Positions 6,671-15,561 of a DNA stretch of 64,000 nt are shown piece after piece. Made by a program: the position numbers and the translations under genes. The stretch is from NCBI GenBank assembly GCA_031422335.1, contig JANOQW010000017.1, forward strand, positions 1 to 64,000, written 5' to 3'. Below the pieces are notes generated by a model that did no database searches, had not been told where the DNA came from, and saw nothing but the letters and a program-made list of their open reading frames with translations. This stretch comes from Methylotenera_A sp031422335. GTDB lineage: Bacteria > Pseudomonadota > Gammaproteobacteria > Burkholderiales > Methylophilaceae. How positions within the stretch are numbered: the first letter of the stretch is position 1; every line of letters starts with the position of its first letter.

Positions 6671-7657
6671 ATGGCAGATTTATCAGTCACTTATAGTAAA
6701 ACACCAAAAGGCTTGCGTGCGCGCAGTTCTTTAATTGGTGGGCTTTCGGGCAAGCTAATGAAGGTGCTTTCGTTTGTTGATGGCCGCTCGAAAGCAGAAA
6801 CTATTTTGACTAAGTATGATGATATTAGTGCAGATAAGCTGCTGGACGCCATAACCAAGTTAGAAAATGAAGGCTATATTAAGCCTGCTGCGGTAAGTAT
6901 TTTTGACGATGATGACTGGGATTTTGACGCTAGCACTGACATGGTTGTGCACGAAGAATTGCAAATAGAAGAAGTGGCAAGCGTGTTACAGCAGGCAGAT
7001 GAAGTGCTTGCCGCCTTAGAAGTTGAGCGCCAAAATAAACTTGCAGAGCAAGCCAAACAGGCTGAGAAAGCGAAAGAGCTCGATAGAGCGCAAGATATTG
7101 ATAGGGCATTAGATAAAGCGCAGCAGCAACAAGCGCTGATTAAGGCGATTGAAAAAGCCAAAGCGCAGACAAAAGTACAAGAAAAAATTGAAATTGAGCA
7201 GGCGGCGGCTGCACAAAAAAAATTAAAACTAGAGGCGCTTACCAAAGTTAAAGCAGAGCAGTTAAAGGCAGCGCGGACCAAAGCTGAACAGAATTTAGCC
7301 GATGCAGAAGCGCAGCGTTTAGCGGCTGAAGAGGATGCAAAGCTAGCGCATGTGCGTCTAGCGCAGCAAATTGAGCAGGAAAAATCTACAAAAGCCAAGC
7401 TAGCCGCAGCTGCCGAAGAAAAAAAAGTAGAAAAGGCTACACAATTAGCGCAAAAAATTGCCTTTGCCGAGACCGAGCAATTGCGCCTGATGGCAGAGTT
7501 TGAAGAAAAGACCAAACTAGAGGCGGCTGCCGCGCAACTGCTGCAGCGCGCAGAATTGGCAGCAGCAGCTAAGCTGATACTAAAAGCTAAGGCCGAAGCA
7601 CGCGCCAAAGCCGAGGCTGAAGTACTGGCTTTGAAAAGTGTTGCACAAAAAACTTAA
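6671..7657 (+). CDS. Coiled-coil protein with a duplicated N-terminal domain
   Basis: The 328-residue product has a globular N-terminal domain of about 75 residues (YSKTPKGLRARSSLIGGL, LMKVLSFVDG, ISADKLLDAITKLENEGYI), which looks like a small helical or winged-helix unit, then a linker (DDDDWDFD) and about 220 residues of Ala/Glu/Lys/Gln-rich coiled coil like TolA. There is no signal or membrane segment. The N-terminal domain closely matches that of the 1032-residue protein at 10637. No SD is clear before the ATG. I do not know a named family; the domain could sense or bind a partner, with the coil as a spacer. Confidence 0.8.
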   Translation: MADLSVTYSKTPKGLRARSSLIGGLSGKLMKVLSFVDGRSKAETILTKYDDISADKLLDAITKLENEGYIKPAAVSIFDDDDWDFDASTDMVVHEELQIEEVASVLQQADEVLAALEVERQNKLAEQAKQAEKAKELDRAQDIDRALDKAQQQQALIKAIEKAKAQTKVQEKIEIEQAAAAQKKLKLEALTKVKAEQLKAARTKAEQNLADAEAQRLAAEEDAKLAHVRLAQQIEQEKSTKAKLAAAAEEKKVEKATQLAQKIAFAETEQLRLMAEFEEKTKLEAAAAQLLQRAELAAAAKLILKAKAEARAKAEAEVLALKSVAQKT

Positions 7658-7679
7658 CAAAGTTAATTTGGTCTATTAG

Positions 7680-7892
7680 TTGAACCCAGATGATTTACAG
7701 CGCCTAGTCAGCATCGCCATGCCTTATGGCAAATATAAAGGCCGTTTACTGGCCGATTTGCCTGGCAATTATTTAAATTGGTTTGCGCGCAAGGGTTTTC
7801 CTGCGGGTGATTTGGGGCGATTGCTGCAACTGATGCAAGAGATTGATCACAATGGACTATCTGAATTATTGACACCATTAAGAGTAAAATAA
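7680..7892 (+). CDS. DUF3820 family protein
   Basis: A 70-residue product starting with TTG; the codon just before is TAG, so no upstream start exists. It shows the DUF3820 signature MPYGKYKGRLLADLPGNYLNWFARKGFP followed in the sequence by GDLGRLLQLMQEIDHNGL (quoted here in two parts), covering nearly the whole family length. The family is small and of unknown biochemical role, sometimes labelled quorum-sensing-regulated virulence factor. It lies 22 bases after the coiled-coil gene and ahead of two further small genes on the same strand, forming a likely operon. Confidence 0.82.
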   Translation: MNPDDLQRLVSIAMPYGKYKGRLLADLPGNYLNWFARKGFPAGDLGRLLQLMQEIDHNGLSELLTPLRVK

Positions 7893-7932
7893 AACAACTT
7901 AAACTTAAACAACTAGACTTAAAGCAAACCAG

Positions 7933-8097
7933 ATGAGCGACAGTAAAAACCCTACCACGTTAGAGCAAATGATTGCTATTACTTGCTTTTGCAAGTTAAA
8001 AGAATTTTGCCCAGATAAAAATAGCGCGGAATGCATGCGCCATAAAAATATTTATGATGAATTTATGCAGCAAAAACGCCCGCTAAAAAGCCAGTAA
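7933..8097 (+). CDS. Small cysteine-containing protein of 54 residues
   Basis: An ATG-TAA frame of 55 codons. Four cysteines in a compact central part (CFCKLKEFCPDKNSAECMRH: C-x-C-x5-C-x7-C) suggest a metal site or disulfides. There is no signal peptide, so a small zinc or iron-sulfur protein is more likely than an exported one. Upstream sequence has only a weak ribosome-binding site (AAAGCAAACCAG). It fits snugly between the DUF3820 gene and the small membrane protein gene on the same strand. Family not recognised. Confidence 0.6.
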   Translation: MSDSKNPTTLEQMIAITCFCKLKEFCPDKNSAECMRHKNIYDEFMQQKRPLKSQ

Positions 8098-8123
8098 TCT
8101 CTGCTAAAAAACTAGGTTTCTTG

Positions 8124-8312
8124 ATGCAAAATGACCATATAAACTTACAGCAAGAAATATTACAGCAGCTAAAAGCCAACCATGCCGCGCTAAGCGAAAA
8201 CAATATTAAGCTGGCAGAAATTAACCACAACATGCTAAAAGTGTTTTGGATTGTGGCGATTTTTGCGCTGCTGTATTTTGGCTTGATGCTTTACTTGCTG
8301 TTTTACAGATAG
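8124..8312 (+). CDS. Small single-pass membrane protein of 62 residues
   Basis: The product has a polar, helical N-terminal half (ILQQLKANHAALSENNIKLAEI) and one C-terminal membrane segment (VFWIVAIFALLYFGLMLYLLF), suggesting a cytoplasmic coiled coil tethered to the inner membrane. ATG at 8124 was preferred to the TTG one codon earlier. It is the last gene of the 6671-8312 run and is followed by a hairpin repeat at 8345. Function unknown. Confidence 0.6.
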   Translation: MQNDHINLQQEILQQLKANHAALSENNIKLAEINHNMLKVFWIVAIFALLYFGLMLYLLFYR

Positions 8313-8344
8313 CTTTTGTACGGTTAATACGGGCGTTAAAACCC

Positions 8345-8382
8345 ATGCCCTGTAAGCCAATATCTATGCGGCTTACAGGGCA
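8345..8382. repeat. AATATCTATGC-loop hairpin repeat between convergent genes
   Basis: ATGCCCTGTAAGCC pairs perfectly with GGCTTACAGGGCA around the loop AATATCTATGC. Compared with other copies, CTGCAAG/CTTGCAG is replaced by CTGTAAG/CTTACAG, i.e. paired changes. It lies between the ends of the small membrane protein gene (+) and the lipoprotein gene (-). Confidence 0.8.
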
Positions 8383-8406
8383 GGTAAATAAATATTATTT
8401 TAAACG

Positions 8407-8682
8407 CTATTTGCCGATTTGGTTGCCAACAACGCCACCCACCGCTGCGCCGCCGACTGTGCCCCAAGCGCTGCCGCCTGTCAGCACCGCGCCAGCCACT
8501 GCACCAACGCCCGCGCCTATGGCCGTGCTTTTGCCGCGATTGGTCATGGTGCCGCAACTGCTTAAACTTAAGCATAAAGCGATGCCAATAACGCTAGTTT
8601 TAATCAGGTTTTGTTTTTTAAAGCCCTGGTTTCTAAGGCTTTGGTTTTTAAATTGAACAGCTTGTGTATCAGTCGTATGCAT
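8407..8682 (-). CDS. Glycine-zipper lipoprotein
   Basis: About 91 residues. After a charged N-terminus comes a hydrophobic stretch ending in a lipobox (LSLSSC), so the mature protein is lipidated. The rest is a glycine zipper (AIGAGVGAVAGAVLTGGSAWG, GGAAVGGVVGNQIG), as in SlyB- and OsmB-like envelope proteins. The frame extends 12 codons upstream, but AAAGGAGAAATCATT directly precedes the ATG at 8682, which was chosen. The signal peptide is unusually long before the hydrophobic core, about 28 residues. Role: outer-membrane-associated small protein; exact function unknown. Confidence 0.82.
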   Translation of the reverse strand: MHTTDTQAVQFKNQSLRNQGFKKQNLIKTSVIGIALCLSLSSCGTMTNRGKSTAIGAGVGAVAGAVLTGGSAWGTVGGAAVGGVVGNQIGK

Positions 8683-8901
8683 AATGATTTCTCCTTTGAA
8701 TACGTTGCCCCTATTCAACGAAATTTGATTCTATGCGATTAATCGCACGATAGTTTTGCTGATTTGTAGTAATTTGTGACAAATTGTAAGCGAAAGTTCG
8801 CTGGCTAAACTACTAATAGGAACTTAAGCCAGCGGCTTAGCTCATACTTTTCATATAATAAAATCATTGTTTTAGTTCATTTAAAATAGAAAAAGCCTAT
8901 C

Positions 8902-9924
8902 ATGAAAAATCTTGCACAACTTTTTTGCGGCACATTGTTGGCAAGCGCCTTTAGCGCACAAGCTGCGGTGTTACCAGAGCCAACCATTGAGTTTTTGTAC
9001 GATTTAAAACAATCGATGGTTAAAATTAATACCACCACCAAAGCAGGCGGGCATGGTTTTGGCACAGGTGTGGCAATCAGTAAAGACCACGTGGTCACCA
9101 ACTGCCATGTGGTAGCTAATGCCAACGGCATTGGCATTACCAAATGGGGCACAGAGTATTCAGCAGAATCGCTACAAGCCGATTGGAAGCACGATTTGTG
9201 CATTTTAAAAGTGCAATATGCCGATTTACGGCCAATTGCCATGGCCGATTCTTCTAAGCTCAATTATGAGCAACCAGTGATTTCTATCTCGATGCCTGCT
9301 GATTCGCCCGCACCGTTTGTAGCGCTTAGCACGGTAAAAGCGTTGTACGCGTTTGATGGCGAGCAAGTGATTCGCACCCAAGCGGCTTTTGCGATTGGTG
9401 CCAGCGGCAGCCCAGTGTTTGATTATGAAGGCAAATTGATTGCCATTAGCACTTTTAAAAGCCCAGGCAAAAACGCCTATTACTACAATATGCCCATTAA
9501 TATGGTGCGCGATTTACTCAAAACAGAAGCGGTGCCGCTTAACTCTGTTCAGGCAGCGCCGTTTTGGGATGCCGCCGAGACTGACCGACCATTTTTTATG
9601 CAAATTGTGTTGCCCTACCAAAATAATCGCTGGCAAGATGTACAAATGGTGGCCAACAATTGGGTTAAAAAAGAACCTGCCAGCGCCGAGGCTTGGTATT
9701 ATTTGGGTAAAGCGGCACAAAACTTGGCTGATGTAGCCGCAGCCAAAGCGCATTTTAACAAAGCGCTAAGCTTGCAAGCCAATCACCCCGCTAGTTTGCA
9801 GGCCATAGCAGCTATTGCGCAAGGTGAAGGCAAACAAGACGAAGCAGATAAAATTCGCGTGACCTTAAAAGAGATTAACCCGCAATTGCTAGAAGAGACA
9901 GAAGCGGATCAATATAAGTTTTGA
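8902..9924 (+). CDS. Exported trypsin-like serine protease with C-terminal TPR repeats
   Basis: The 340-residue product has a signal peptide (cleavage after AQA near residue 21), then a chymotrypsin/HtrA-type domain with the triad H69 (TNCHVV), D98 (WKHDLC) and S168 (GASGSP), and from about residue 240 two or more TPR-like helices (AEAWYYLGKAAQNLADVAAAK, AKAHFNKALSLQANHPAS). No PDZ domain is seen, unlike DegP. It is closely related along its whole length to the gene at 23447-24472. The active-site residues are intact, so a periplasmic protease regulated by protein-protein contact is likely. Confidence 0.88.
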   Translation: MKNLAQLFCGTLLASAFSAQAAVLPEPTIEFLYDLKQSMVKINTTTKAGGHGFGTGVAISKDHVVTNCHVVANANGIGITKWGTEYSAESLQADWKHDLCILKVQYADLRPIAMADSSKLNYEQPVISISMPADSPAPFVALSTVKALYAFDGEQVIRTQAAFAIGASGSPVFDYEGKLIAISTFKSPGKNAYYYNMPINMVRDLLKTEAVPLNSVQAAPFWDAAETDRPFFMQIVLPYQNNRWQDVQMVANNWVKKEPASAEAWYYLGKAAQNLADVAAAKAHFNKALSLQANHPASLQAIAAIAQGEGKQDEADKIRVTLKEINPQLLEETEADQYKF

Positions 9925-9939
9925 TGAGGCAATAAAACG

Positions 9940-10368
9940 ATGAAGGGGATTTTTGCAGTTTTGGTGCCAATTTTGGCGCTGGCGGGCTTAATGTATTACG
10001 CCGATAGCATGGCACCAGATGACCAAAAGCCTTATCAACTGTCTAGTTTGGGTCAGGCGGGCAGCGAGTGCGAGTTAATCTCAGAGAAAGCTGCCATGAC
10101 ATTGCCCGAAGGGCTAGAGTTTCAGCGCCTAGAAAAAGCGGGCCGCAAGGCGCGCGTATTAGAAACCTGCATGAATGACCGAGGATACATTGAAAACCCT
10201 GCTTGGGCGCTATTTGCCAAGCTGCAAGCAGAGCAAGAAGCTGCCAAATTAAGCGCAGTCAGTCAAGACGAAGCGTATGAAGGGTTGCGCCGTAAATATA
10301 TGCTGATTTATCAAGCAGAAAAAAGCGAACCAATTTATTGGCTAGAAAATAAAATAGTAAAAAAATAA
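9940..10368 (+). CDS. Unknown membrane-anchored or exported protein of 142 residues
   Basis: Begins with a hydrophobic segment (GIFAVLVPILALAGLMYYA) that may be an uncleaved anchor or signal. The rest is soluble with two cysteines (GSECELI and LETCMNDRGY), the second motif resembling an R/C-M-x-D-x-G-Y signature of small periplasmic proteins. It starts 15 bases after the protease gene and ends just before a hairpin terminator, so the two form an operon; a role as substrate or partner of the protease is possible but unproven. No family recognised. Confidence 0.75.
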   Translation: MKGIFAVLVPILALAGLMYYADSMAPDDQKPYQLSSLGQAGSECELISEKAAMTLPEGLEFQRLEKAGRKARVLETCMNDRGYIENPAWALFAKLQAEQEAAKLSAVSQDEAYEGLRRKYMLIYQAEKSEPIYWLENKIVKK

Positions 10369-10395
10369 ATAGAAAAATAAGCATCTCTAACACCC

Positions 10396-10437
10396 GCCCT
10401 GCTAGTCAATATCCATGCGGCTTGCAGGGCATTTTTT
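10396..10437 (+). terminator. Hairpin repeat with T-run, likely terminator of the protease operon
   Basis: GCCCTGCTAGTC, loop AATATCCATGC and GGCTTGCAGGGC, then ATTTTTT. It is a member of the dispersed hairpin family and the best terminator-like copy because of the T-run. One arm carries mismatches (GCTAGT) against the other. Confidence 0.7.
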
Positions 10438-10636
10438 AACTCGAAAGCTTCCCCTTAAATGTTTTAATGCTATTTAATTATATAGTTTAATCTGTTTATA
10501 ACATTCTTTATATCTAATTGACCTTGTACTAGCATGCGAGTAGATTTATTGCTTACGTATTGATTTTAAACATGTTAGGGGCATGTGGCATGATGATTCT
10601 GCTGATAAAAGCGTCTGCCTTGTAGGCAATCCACGC

Positions 10637-13600
10637 ATGGATTTATCCGCCATTTATAGCAAAACACCCAAAGGCTTGCGCGCCCGCGCATCGCTCATTG
10701 GTGGACTATCGTCACATTTAATGAAAGTGTTAACGCACGTGGATGGCGGCTCCCGTGCAGAAAACATCTTACTCAAGTTTGATAAATTGACCGCGCAGCA
10801 ACTGAGCGCCGATTTGGCAAAATTAGAACAAGAAGGCTATATTCGCCTGGCCACTGTCACCTCTGCAGCCGATGATAGTTGGGCGCTCACCGTGAATTTT
10901 GAGCCAATGGTGGTAGAAGAATATAAAAGCGAAGAGGCGCTAGAAGCCAGCGCGCAAATACAAAAAGCCCAGCAGCAGGCCAAGCAAGACCAAGCAGAAA
11001 AATTGGCAGCAGAACAACAGGCGCAGCAAGAAGAGGCACAACGCTTAGCAATACAAGAAAAAGCCGAGAAAAAAGCGCAAAAATTGCGTGATAAAGAAAA
11101 AATTAAAGCCGAAGCCAAAGTTAAAGCGCGCCTTGAAGAAGAAAGTCGCGAACAAGAACGTGAACAGCAAGCCGCTGCCGAAGCCGCCGAAACTGCCAGA
11201 ATAATAGCCCAAGCGAAAATTGAGCAAGAAGCCAAACTAAAAGCTCAACAAGTAGCAGAACAGCTTGAACAACAACAAGCCGCTGAACGTGCTGCAAAAT
11301 TGGCAGATGAAACACGCTTAAAAGCCGCGCTTAAAGCACGCGAAGCCGCAGAGCAGGCAGAAGCGCAGGCCGAGGCAATGGCCAAAGAACACGCGCGACG
11401 CGAGATAGAACGTATTTCGCGCGAATCGGAAGAAGCACAAAAAAAACAAGAATTCGAAGCTAAAGCCCAGCATGAGGCAGAACACTTAGAAATACTGCGT
11501 TTAGCAGAAGCAGAAGCAGAAGCAGAAGCAGAAGCAGAAGCAGAAGCAGAAGCAGAAGCAGCTGAAAAAGCCCGCAAGGAAGAGTTGCTGCAACAGCAGC
11601 TAGAAGCAGAAGCACTAGAAAATAAACGAATGCAAGCAGAAAAAGTAGCACAAGAAAAATTAACGAACGAAGCCATACAAAAAGAAAAGCTTGCCAAAGA
11701 GCAAGCGCATTTAGAAATTGCTAACGTGCTACGGAAAGCTGAGGAAGACAGAAAAAAAGCGGCTGCACAGCTTAAAGCAGAAAAGTTAGAAGCCAAGCGT
11801 CAGGCCAAAGTCGAGCAAGAGGAACGCCTGTTGGCTGAACGCAAGGTTAAAGAAGAGGCAAAAGAACTTGCCAAAGAACAGGCCAAACAGCAAAAGTTGA
11901 AAGCGCAAGCCGAAGAAAAAGCCACAACCGATGCAGCAGAAAACGAAAGCTGCGAGCAGGAAAAAATTGCCAAACAAGCCGAACATGCAGCAAAACAAGA
12001 AGTTGAGGCCTTAGCTTTTAAAACCGAAGCTGCGCAAGCCGATGTTGAAAATACGGCTGAAAATATAGCACTTGAGTATAGTAAAACCGTGCAAGTAGCG
12101 CATGCTAAATTAACAGCCGAAGAACAAGCCAACATACAAGCCAAAGAAAATGCCCGATTAGAGATGGAGCGTATTGGCCAAGAGGCTGAGTTGGCACGAC
12201 AAAAAACTAGCACACAACAACATTTGGACGAGAATAAAAAAAGTTTGCCTGATAGAGGCTTGCCAGATAAAGACTTGCCAAATTTAGATGATTTTGGTGC
12301 GACAGAAGCGGCTGAGGAAGCCGCGTTTGCGGCAGAGGAAGAAGCTGCTGAGGCTGAACAGAAAATACAACGTACTATTCAGAAAACAGCTGAGAAAACC
12401 GCAAAACAAAGCGCAGAAAATCTTGGTAGAGCAGATATACGAAACGCCGCCATCGCCGAAGCCGAAGCCCTTGCTATGGTGCATGGCAAAGCATCTTCTT
12501 TTGTTTCTGCAAAAAAAATCAAGCAATGGCTAGGCTCGATTTCTAAAATCACCTTTATTTATGTGCCAGTGTTGGCGTTAGTATTGCTAGCATTGCTGCA
12601 TTTTATTAACCTCAGCACACTGATTAAACCGATTGAACAACTGGCGACTGAAAGCGTGGGCGAGCCGGTAGAGATTAAAAAAGTACATGCCTCATTATGG
12701 CCACTACCGCATTTGGTGTTAGAGGATGTAGCCATCGGTGCAAATAGCATCAAAGCCATTCATGTGCAGCCACAAGCTGCAAGCTTGTTTGAGCAGACAA
12801 AGGTGCTGAAATCGTTGGTGATAGAAGGTTTGAATGTTGAACAAGCCAATTTTGGCCAACCATTAAATTGGGCAAGCAATATTAGCCGAGCTAAAAATCT
12901 AAAAGTAGAACAGATTTATCTTAAAAATTTAATGCTAGCTATTCGCGATTTACAGTTGGAATCGTTCGATGGCAAAGTCACGCTAACTGATACAGGCGCG
13001 CTCAATGCGATTGACTTGGTCAGCAGTAATAATGCACTTTCAGTGAATATTTTTCCTCAAGGTAGTGATTACACAATTGCGCTAAAAGCCGCTAATTGGG
13101 CGCTGCCATTAAATCAAAAAATAATGTTTAATAGCCTAAGCGCTAAAGGCATTGCAAGTAACAAGCAAATAACCTTTAGCCAAATAGAAGGCGACATTTA
13201 TGGCGGTAATCTGACTGCAAAAGCTGATATAAAATGGCCAGATGGTGCAAATAAATGGGAGGGTTCAGGCGATTTTAAACTGACTAATGCCAATGCCGAA
13301 CAACTGCTGAATACCTTTGGCAGCGGGGTGGTCATCAGCGGTAAGCTAAGTTTGGATGGCAATTTTTCTAACAAAGCGCGTGAGGCGAGTCGGCTCACAG
13401 AGGCCACAAACATGAATGCAAGTTTTGATGTGCGTCGAGGTAGCATTCAAGGCATTGAGCTAGCGCGTGCTGTGATGAGCCGTGGCAGCCAATCGCTAGC
13501 AGGCGATAGCACAAACTTTGATAAGCTCACTGGAAACCTTAAATTCAATCAAGGTCAAACCCAATTTACTAAGCTAGTGTTGGCTGCGCCGCAATTTAAC

Positions 13601-13735
13601 GCCAATGGATTTATCAACCTGAACGCCAGTCAAGTCGTGACTGGCAGAATCAGTGCCAATTTAGCTGCCCAATCTCGTCGCTTGCAGGCCAATTTTGGTA
13701 TAGCTGGTCGCGGCATAGACCTGAAAAGTAATTAG
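10637..13735 (+). CDS. Very large coiled-coil/AsmA-like membrane protein with duplicated N-terminal domain
   Basis: The 1032-residue product has three parts. Residues 1-100 match the N-terminal domain of the protein at 6671 (YSKTPKGLRARASLIGGL, LMKVL, VDGGSRAENIL). About 110-620 is an Ala/Glu/Lys/Gln-rich coiled coil, including an (Ala-Glu) hexanucleotide-repeat tract. A membrane segment (FIYVPVLALVLLALLHFI) lies near 636-655, followed by an AsmA-like domain (AIGANSIKAIHV, then a C-terminal QVVTGRISANLAAQ). So the coil should be cytoplasmic and the AsmA part periplasmic. AsmA-family proteins move or place envelope lipids; this fusion is unusual. The frame is open to 10583, but alignment with the paralogue favours the ATG at 10637. 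Confidence 0.85.
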   Translation: MDLSAIYSKTPKGLRARASLIGGLSSHLMKVLTHVDGGSRAENILLKFDKLTAQQLSADLAKLEQEGYIRLATVTSAADDSWALTVNFEPMVVEEYKSEEALEASAQIQKAQQQAKQDQAEKLAAEQQAQQEEAQRLAIQEKAEKKAQKLRDKEKIKAEAKVKARLEEESREQEREQQAAAEAAETARIIAQAKIEQEAKLKAQQVAEQLEQQQAAERAAKLADETRLKAALKAREAAEQAEAQAEAMAKEHARREIERISRESEEAQKKQEFEAKAQHEAEHLEILRLAEAEAEAEAEAEAEAEAEAAEKARKEELLQQQLEAEALENKRMQAEKVAQEKLTNEAIQKEKLAKEQAHLEIANVLRKAEEDRKKAAAQLKAEKLEAKRQAKVEQEERLLAERKVKEEAKELAKEQAKQQKLKAQAEEKATTDAAENESCEQEKIAKQAEHAAKQEVEALAFKTEAAQADVENTAENIALEYSKTVQVAHAKLTAEEQANIQAKENARLEMERIGQEAELARQKTSTQQHLDENKKSLPDRGLPDKDLPNLDDFGATEAAEEAAFAAEEEAAEAEQKIQRTIQKTAEKTAKQSAENLGRADIRNAAIAEAEALAMVHGKASSFVSAKKIKQWLGSISKITFIYVPVLALVLLALLHFINLSTLIKPIEQLATESVGEPVEIKKVHASLWPLPHLVLEDVAIGANSIKAIHVQPQAASLFEQTKVLKSLVIEGLNVEQANFGQPLNWASNISRAKNLKVEQIYLKNLMLAIRDLQLESFDGKVTLTDTGALNAIDLVSSNNALSVNIFPQGSDYTIALKAANWALPLNQKIMFNSLSAKGIASNKQITFSQIEGDIYGGNLTAKADIKWPDGANKWEGSGDFKLTNANAEQLLNTFGSGVVISGKLSLDGNFSNKAREASRLTEATNMNASFDVRRGSIQGIELARAVMSRGSQSLAGDSTNFDKLTGNLKFNQGQTQFTKLVLAAPQFNANGFINLNASQVVTGRISANLAAQSRRLQANFGIAGRGIDLKSN
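11504..11557 (+). repeat. Hexanucleotide microsatellite (GCAGAA) x9
   Basis: Nine perfect head-to-tail copies encode an Ala-Glu dipeptide run inside the coiled coil of the 10637 protein. Because the unit is six bases, gain or loss of copies keeps the frame and changes coil length by two residues per unit. Confidence 0.95.
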
Positions 13736-13760
13736 CAAAAGCCAGTATTTATGACTAATA

Positions 13761-13788
13761 AAAAAGCCCACCAATTGGTGGGCTTTTT
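13761..13788. terminator. Bidirectional rho-independent terminator
   Basis: AAAAAGCCCACC-AATT-GGTGGGCTTTTT is a perfect hairpin with A-run and T-run, placed between the convergent ends of the AsmA-like gene (+) and the permease gene (-). Confidence 0.95.
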
Positions 13789-13803
13789 ATACCAGCGTAA
13801 ATA

Positions 13804-15276
13804 TTACTCGTGAATAGCTGGTGGTCCTTTAAAGCGTTTGCTTTCGCCAAACACAAACCAGAATATCGCCATCACCACTAGCATAGCAATCGTCACATAC
13901 AGTACTTTTTCGTTAGGCGGTTGTATGCCGACGATCACCAAGAAACCGCCACCAATCACAGCCAACACACCTATTAATTTAGACATGCCACCTAAATCAA
14001 ATGGGCCTTTGTGCTTCCATGTTTTACCTTCGGCCAAAATGCCAGCCGCAATCGGCATGATGTAAGAGATATACAAAAATACCGCACAACCCACAGCCAA
14101 TACGCTAAATGCAGCTGCGTACAAAGTTGCAGCAATAGCTAAAATGGCAGAAACCCACACTGCGGCGACTGGCGTTTTAAGTGTTGGGCTTACCGTACGC
14201 AACGCGTTAGATGCTGGTAAACCGCCATCGCGCGCAAATGCGTACATCATGCGCGAGGTAGAAGTTAAACAAGCCAAACCACATAAAAAATTAACCAAGA
14301 AAATACCTAGGCCTAATATGGTTTGCAGCGCTGGCGGCAATGTTTTTAATAGCTCACCAAAAAAGCCAAAACCTTGTTTAACACCTGTTGCTACATCTGG
14401 CAACACCAATACAAACGTGCAAATTAAAATATAGCCAAAAATTACCGAGTAAATGACAGAGCTGACAATGCCTTTTGGTACAGTTCTGGCCGCATCCCGT
14501 GTTTCCTCAGAGGTGTGAGCAGAAGCATCAAAACCAGTAATGGTGTAAACCGCTAACAGCAAACCTAACAAGAATGGAAACACCATACCTTCTGATGCAG
14601 GCCAAATACTACCTTCGGTGCCAGTAAAGTTGGTGAAGGTAAACAAGCGAGAAAACTCTAACGGCCCTTGATGGTAAGCCAATAAAGACAAGACAAGCGC
14701 AATAGTAATGATAAAAATCAGGTAACCAGAAAGGTCAGTAATTTTTGTGGTGAACTTAGGAAAGCGATAAATTAGTAAAGCTTGAATAGCGGTAAACAGC
14801 GCAATAAAGAACACCTGATGCGAATAACCCCAGGCTGATACATCGACGCCTAAAATAGGCATGGCCAAGCCTTTAAAAAAGAAGTCATACACCCCAAAAT
14901 TAACCGAGGCCACTACAAAAATAAGACCCAGCAAATTAAACCAAGCGGTACACCAGCCAAAACCTTTACCACCTAAAATGCTGCCCCAGTGATACAAACC
15001 ACCTGCTGTCGGATAACTTGAAGAGATTTGCGCCATTGAAAGTGCCACAATAGCTGCAAACAAGCCACCAACGAGCCAACCAATACCAATAGAAGCACCA
15101 CCTGCACCACCTAATGCTAATGGAAATGCCGAAATACCACCTGCTAAAATACAAATAATTGAAAATGAAATGGCAAAGTTTGAAAAGCCTCCCATGTGCC
15201 GGTGTAGCTCTTGTTCATAGCCCATCTTTTTTAGTTCTGCGGCGTCATGATCCAACGCCTGATTCGTCTCACTCAT
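13804..15276 (-). CDS. APC-superfamily amine/amino-acid permease
   Basis: A 490-residue integral membrane protein with about twelve hydrophobic segments and the APC opening GGFSNFAISFSIICILAGG near residues 30-48, plus ITGFDASAHTSEET, the conserved substrate-loop motif of this family, around residue 250. AAAGGGG precedes the ATG. It is transcribed divergently from eutBC across a 285-base shared promoter region, so ethanolamine is the best guess for its substrate, but related permeases carry GABA, choline or amino acids and sequence alone does not decide. Nothing further was recognised in the shared upstream region beyond AT-rich stretches. Confidence 0.88.
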   Translation of the reverse strand: MSETNQALDHDAAELKKMGYEQELHRHMGGFSNFAISFSIICILAGGISAFPLALGGAGGASIGIGWLVGGLFAAIVALSMAQISSSYPTAGGLYHWGSILGGKGFGWCTAWFNLLGLIFVVASVNFGVYDFFFKGLAMPILGVDVSAWGYSHQVFFIALFTAIQALLIYRFPKFTTKITDLSGYLIFIITIALVLSLLAYHQGPLEFSRLFTFTNFTGTEGSIWPASEGMVFPFLLGLLLAVYTITGFDASAHTSEETRDAARTVPKGIVSSVIYSVIFGYILICTFVLVLPDVATGVKQGFGFFGELLKTLPPALQTILGLGIFLVNFLCGLACLTSTSRMMYAFARDGGLPASNALRTVSPTLKTPVAAVWVSAILAIAATLYAAAFSVLAVGCAVFLYISYIMPIAAGILAEGKTWKHKGPFDLGGMSKLIGVLAVIGGGFLVIVGIQPPNEKVLYVTIAMLVVMAIFWFVFGESKRFKGPPAIHE

Positions 15277-15561
15277 TTTTTTTACCCCTTTAAAGATTAA
15301 CTGCTAATAGAAACTACTAGATCCTAATGTTTAAAACATGTAAGTCAGTGAATTCATCAAACTGTTTTTAATATAAAAGCAATATTACACTTTCAGTATA
15401 GATTCAATCAAGTTAATTGCAAGTACCAGTTTACGACATTAATTGATACCATTTACGACATGGCAAACTTTATTTTCATGAGCGCTATTATTCGATACAA
15501 CTTACTTGCATGCGCTGTAAATTAAGTCGCATAATAAGCTAAGTTTTCAAAGGCTTAAAGC

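Noticed and set aside
6874..7608. Long minus-strand ORF of 244 codons opposite the coiled-coil gene
   Set aside because: It is Ala/Ser/Cys-rich, an artefact of the repetitive Glu/Lys/Gln codons on the plus strand, and lacks a ribosome-binding site or family. The same applies to minus-strand frames within 10837-12213.
11504..11557. Tandem repeat considered as a CRISPR-like array
   Set aside because: A perfect 6-bp repeat without spacers, inside a coding frame; it is a microsatellite.
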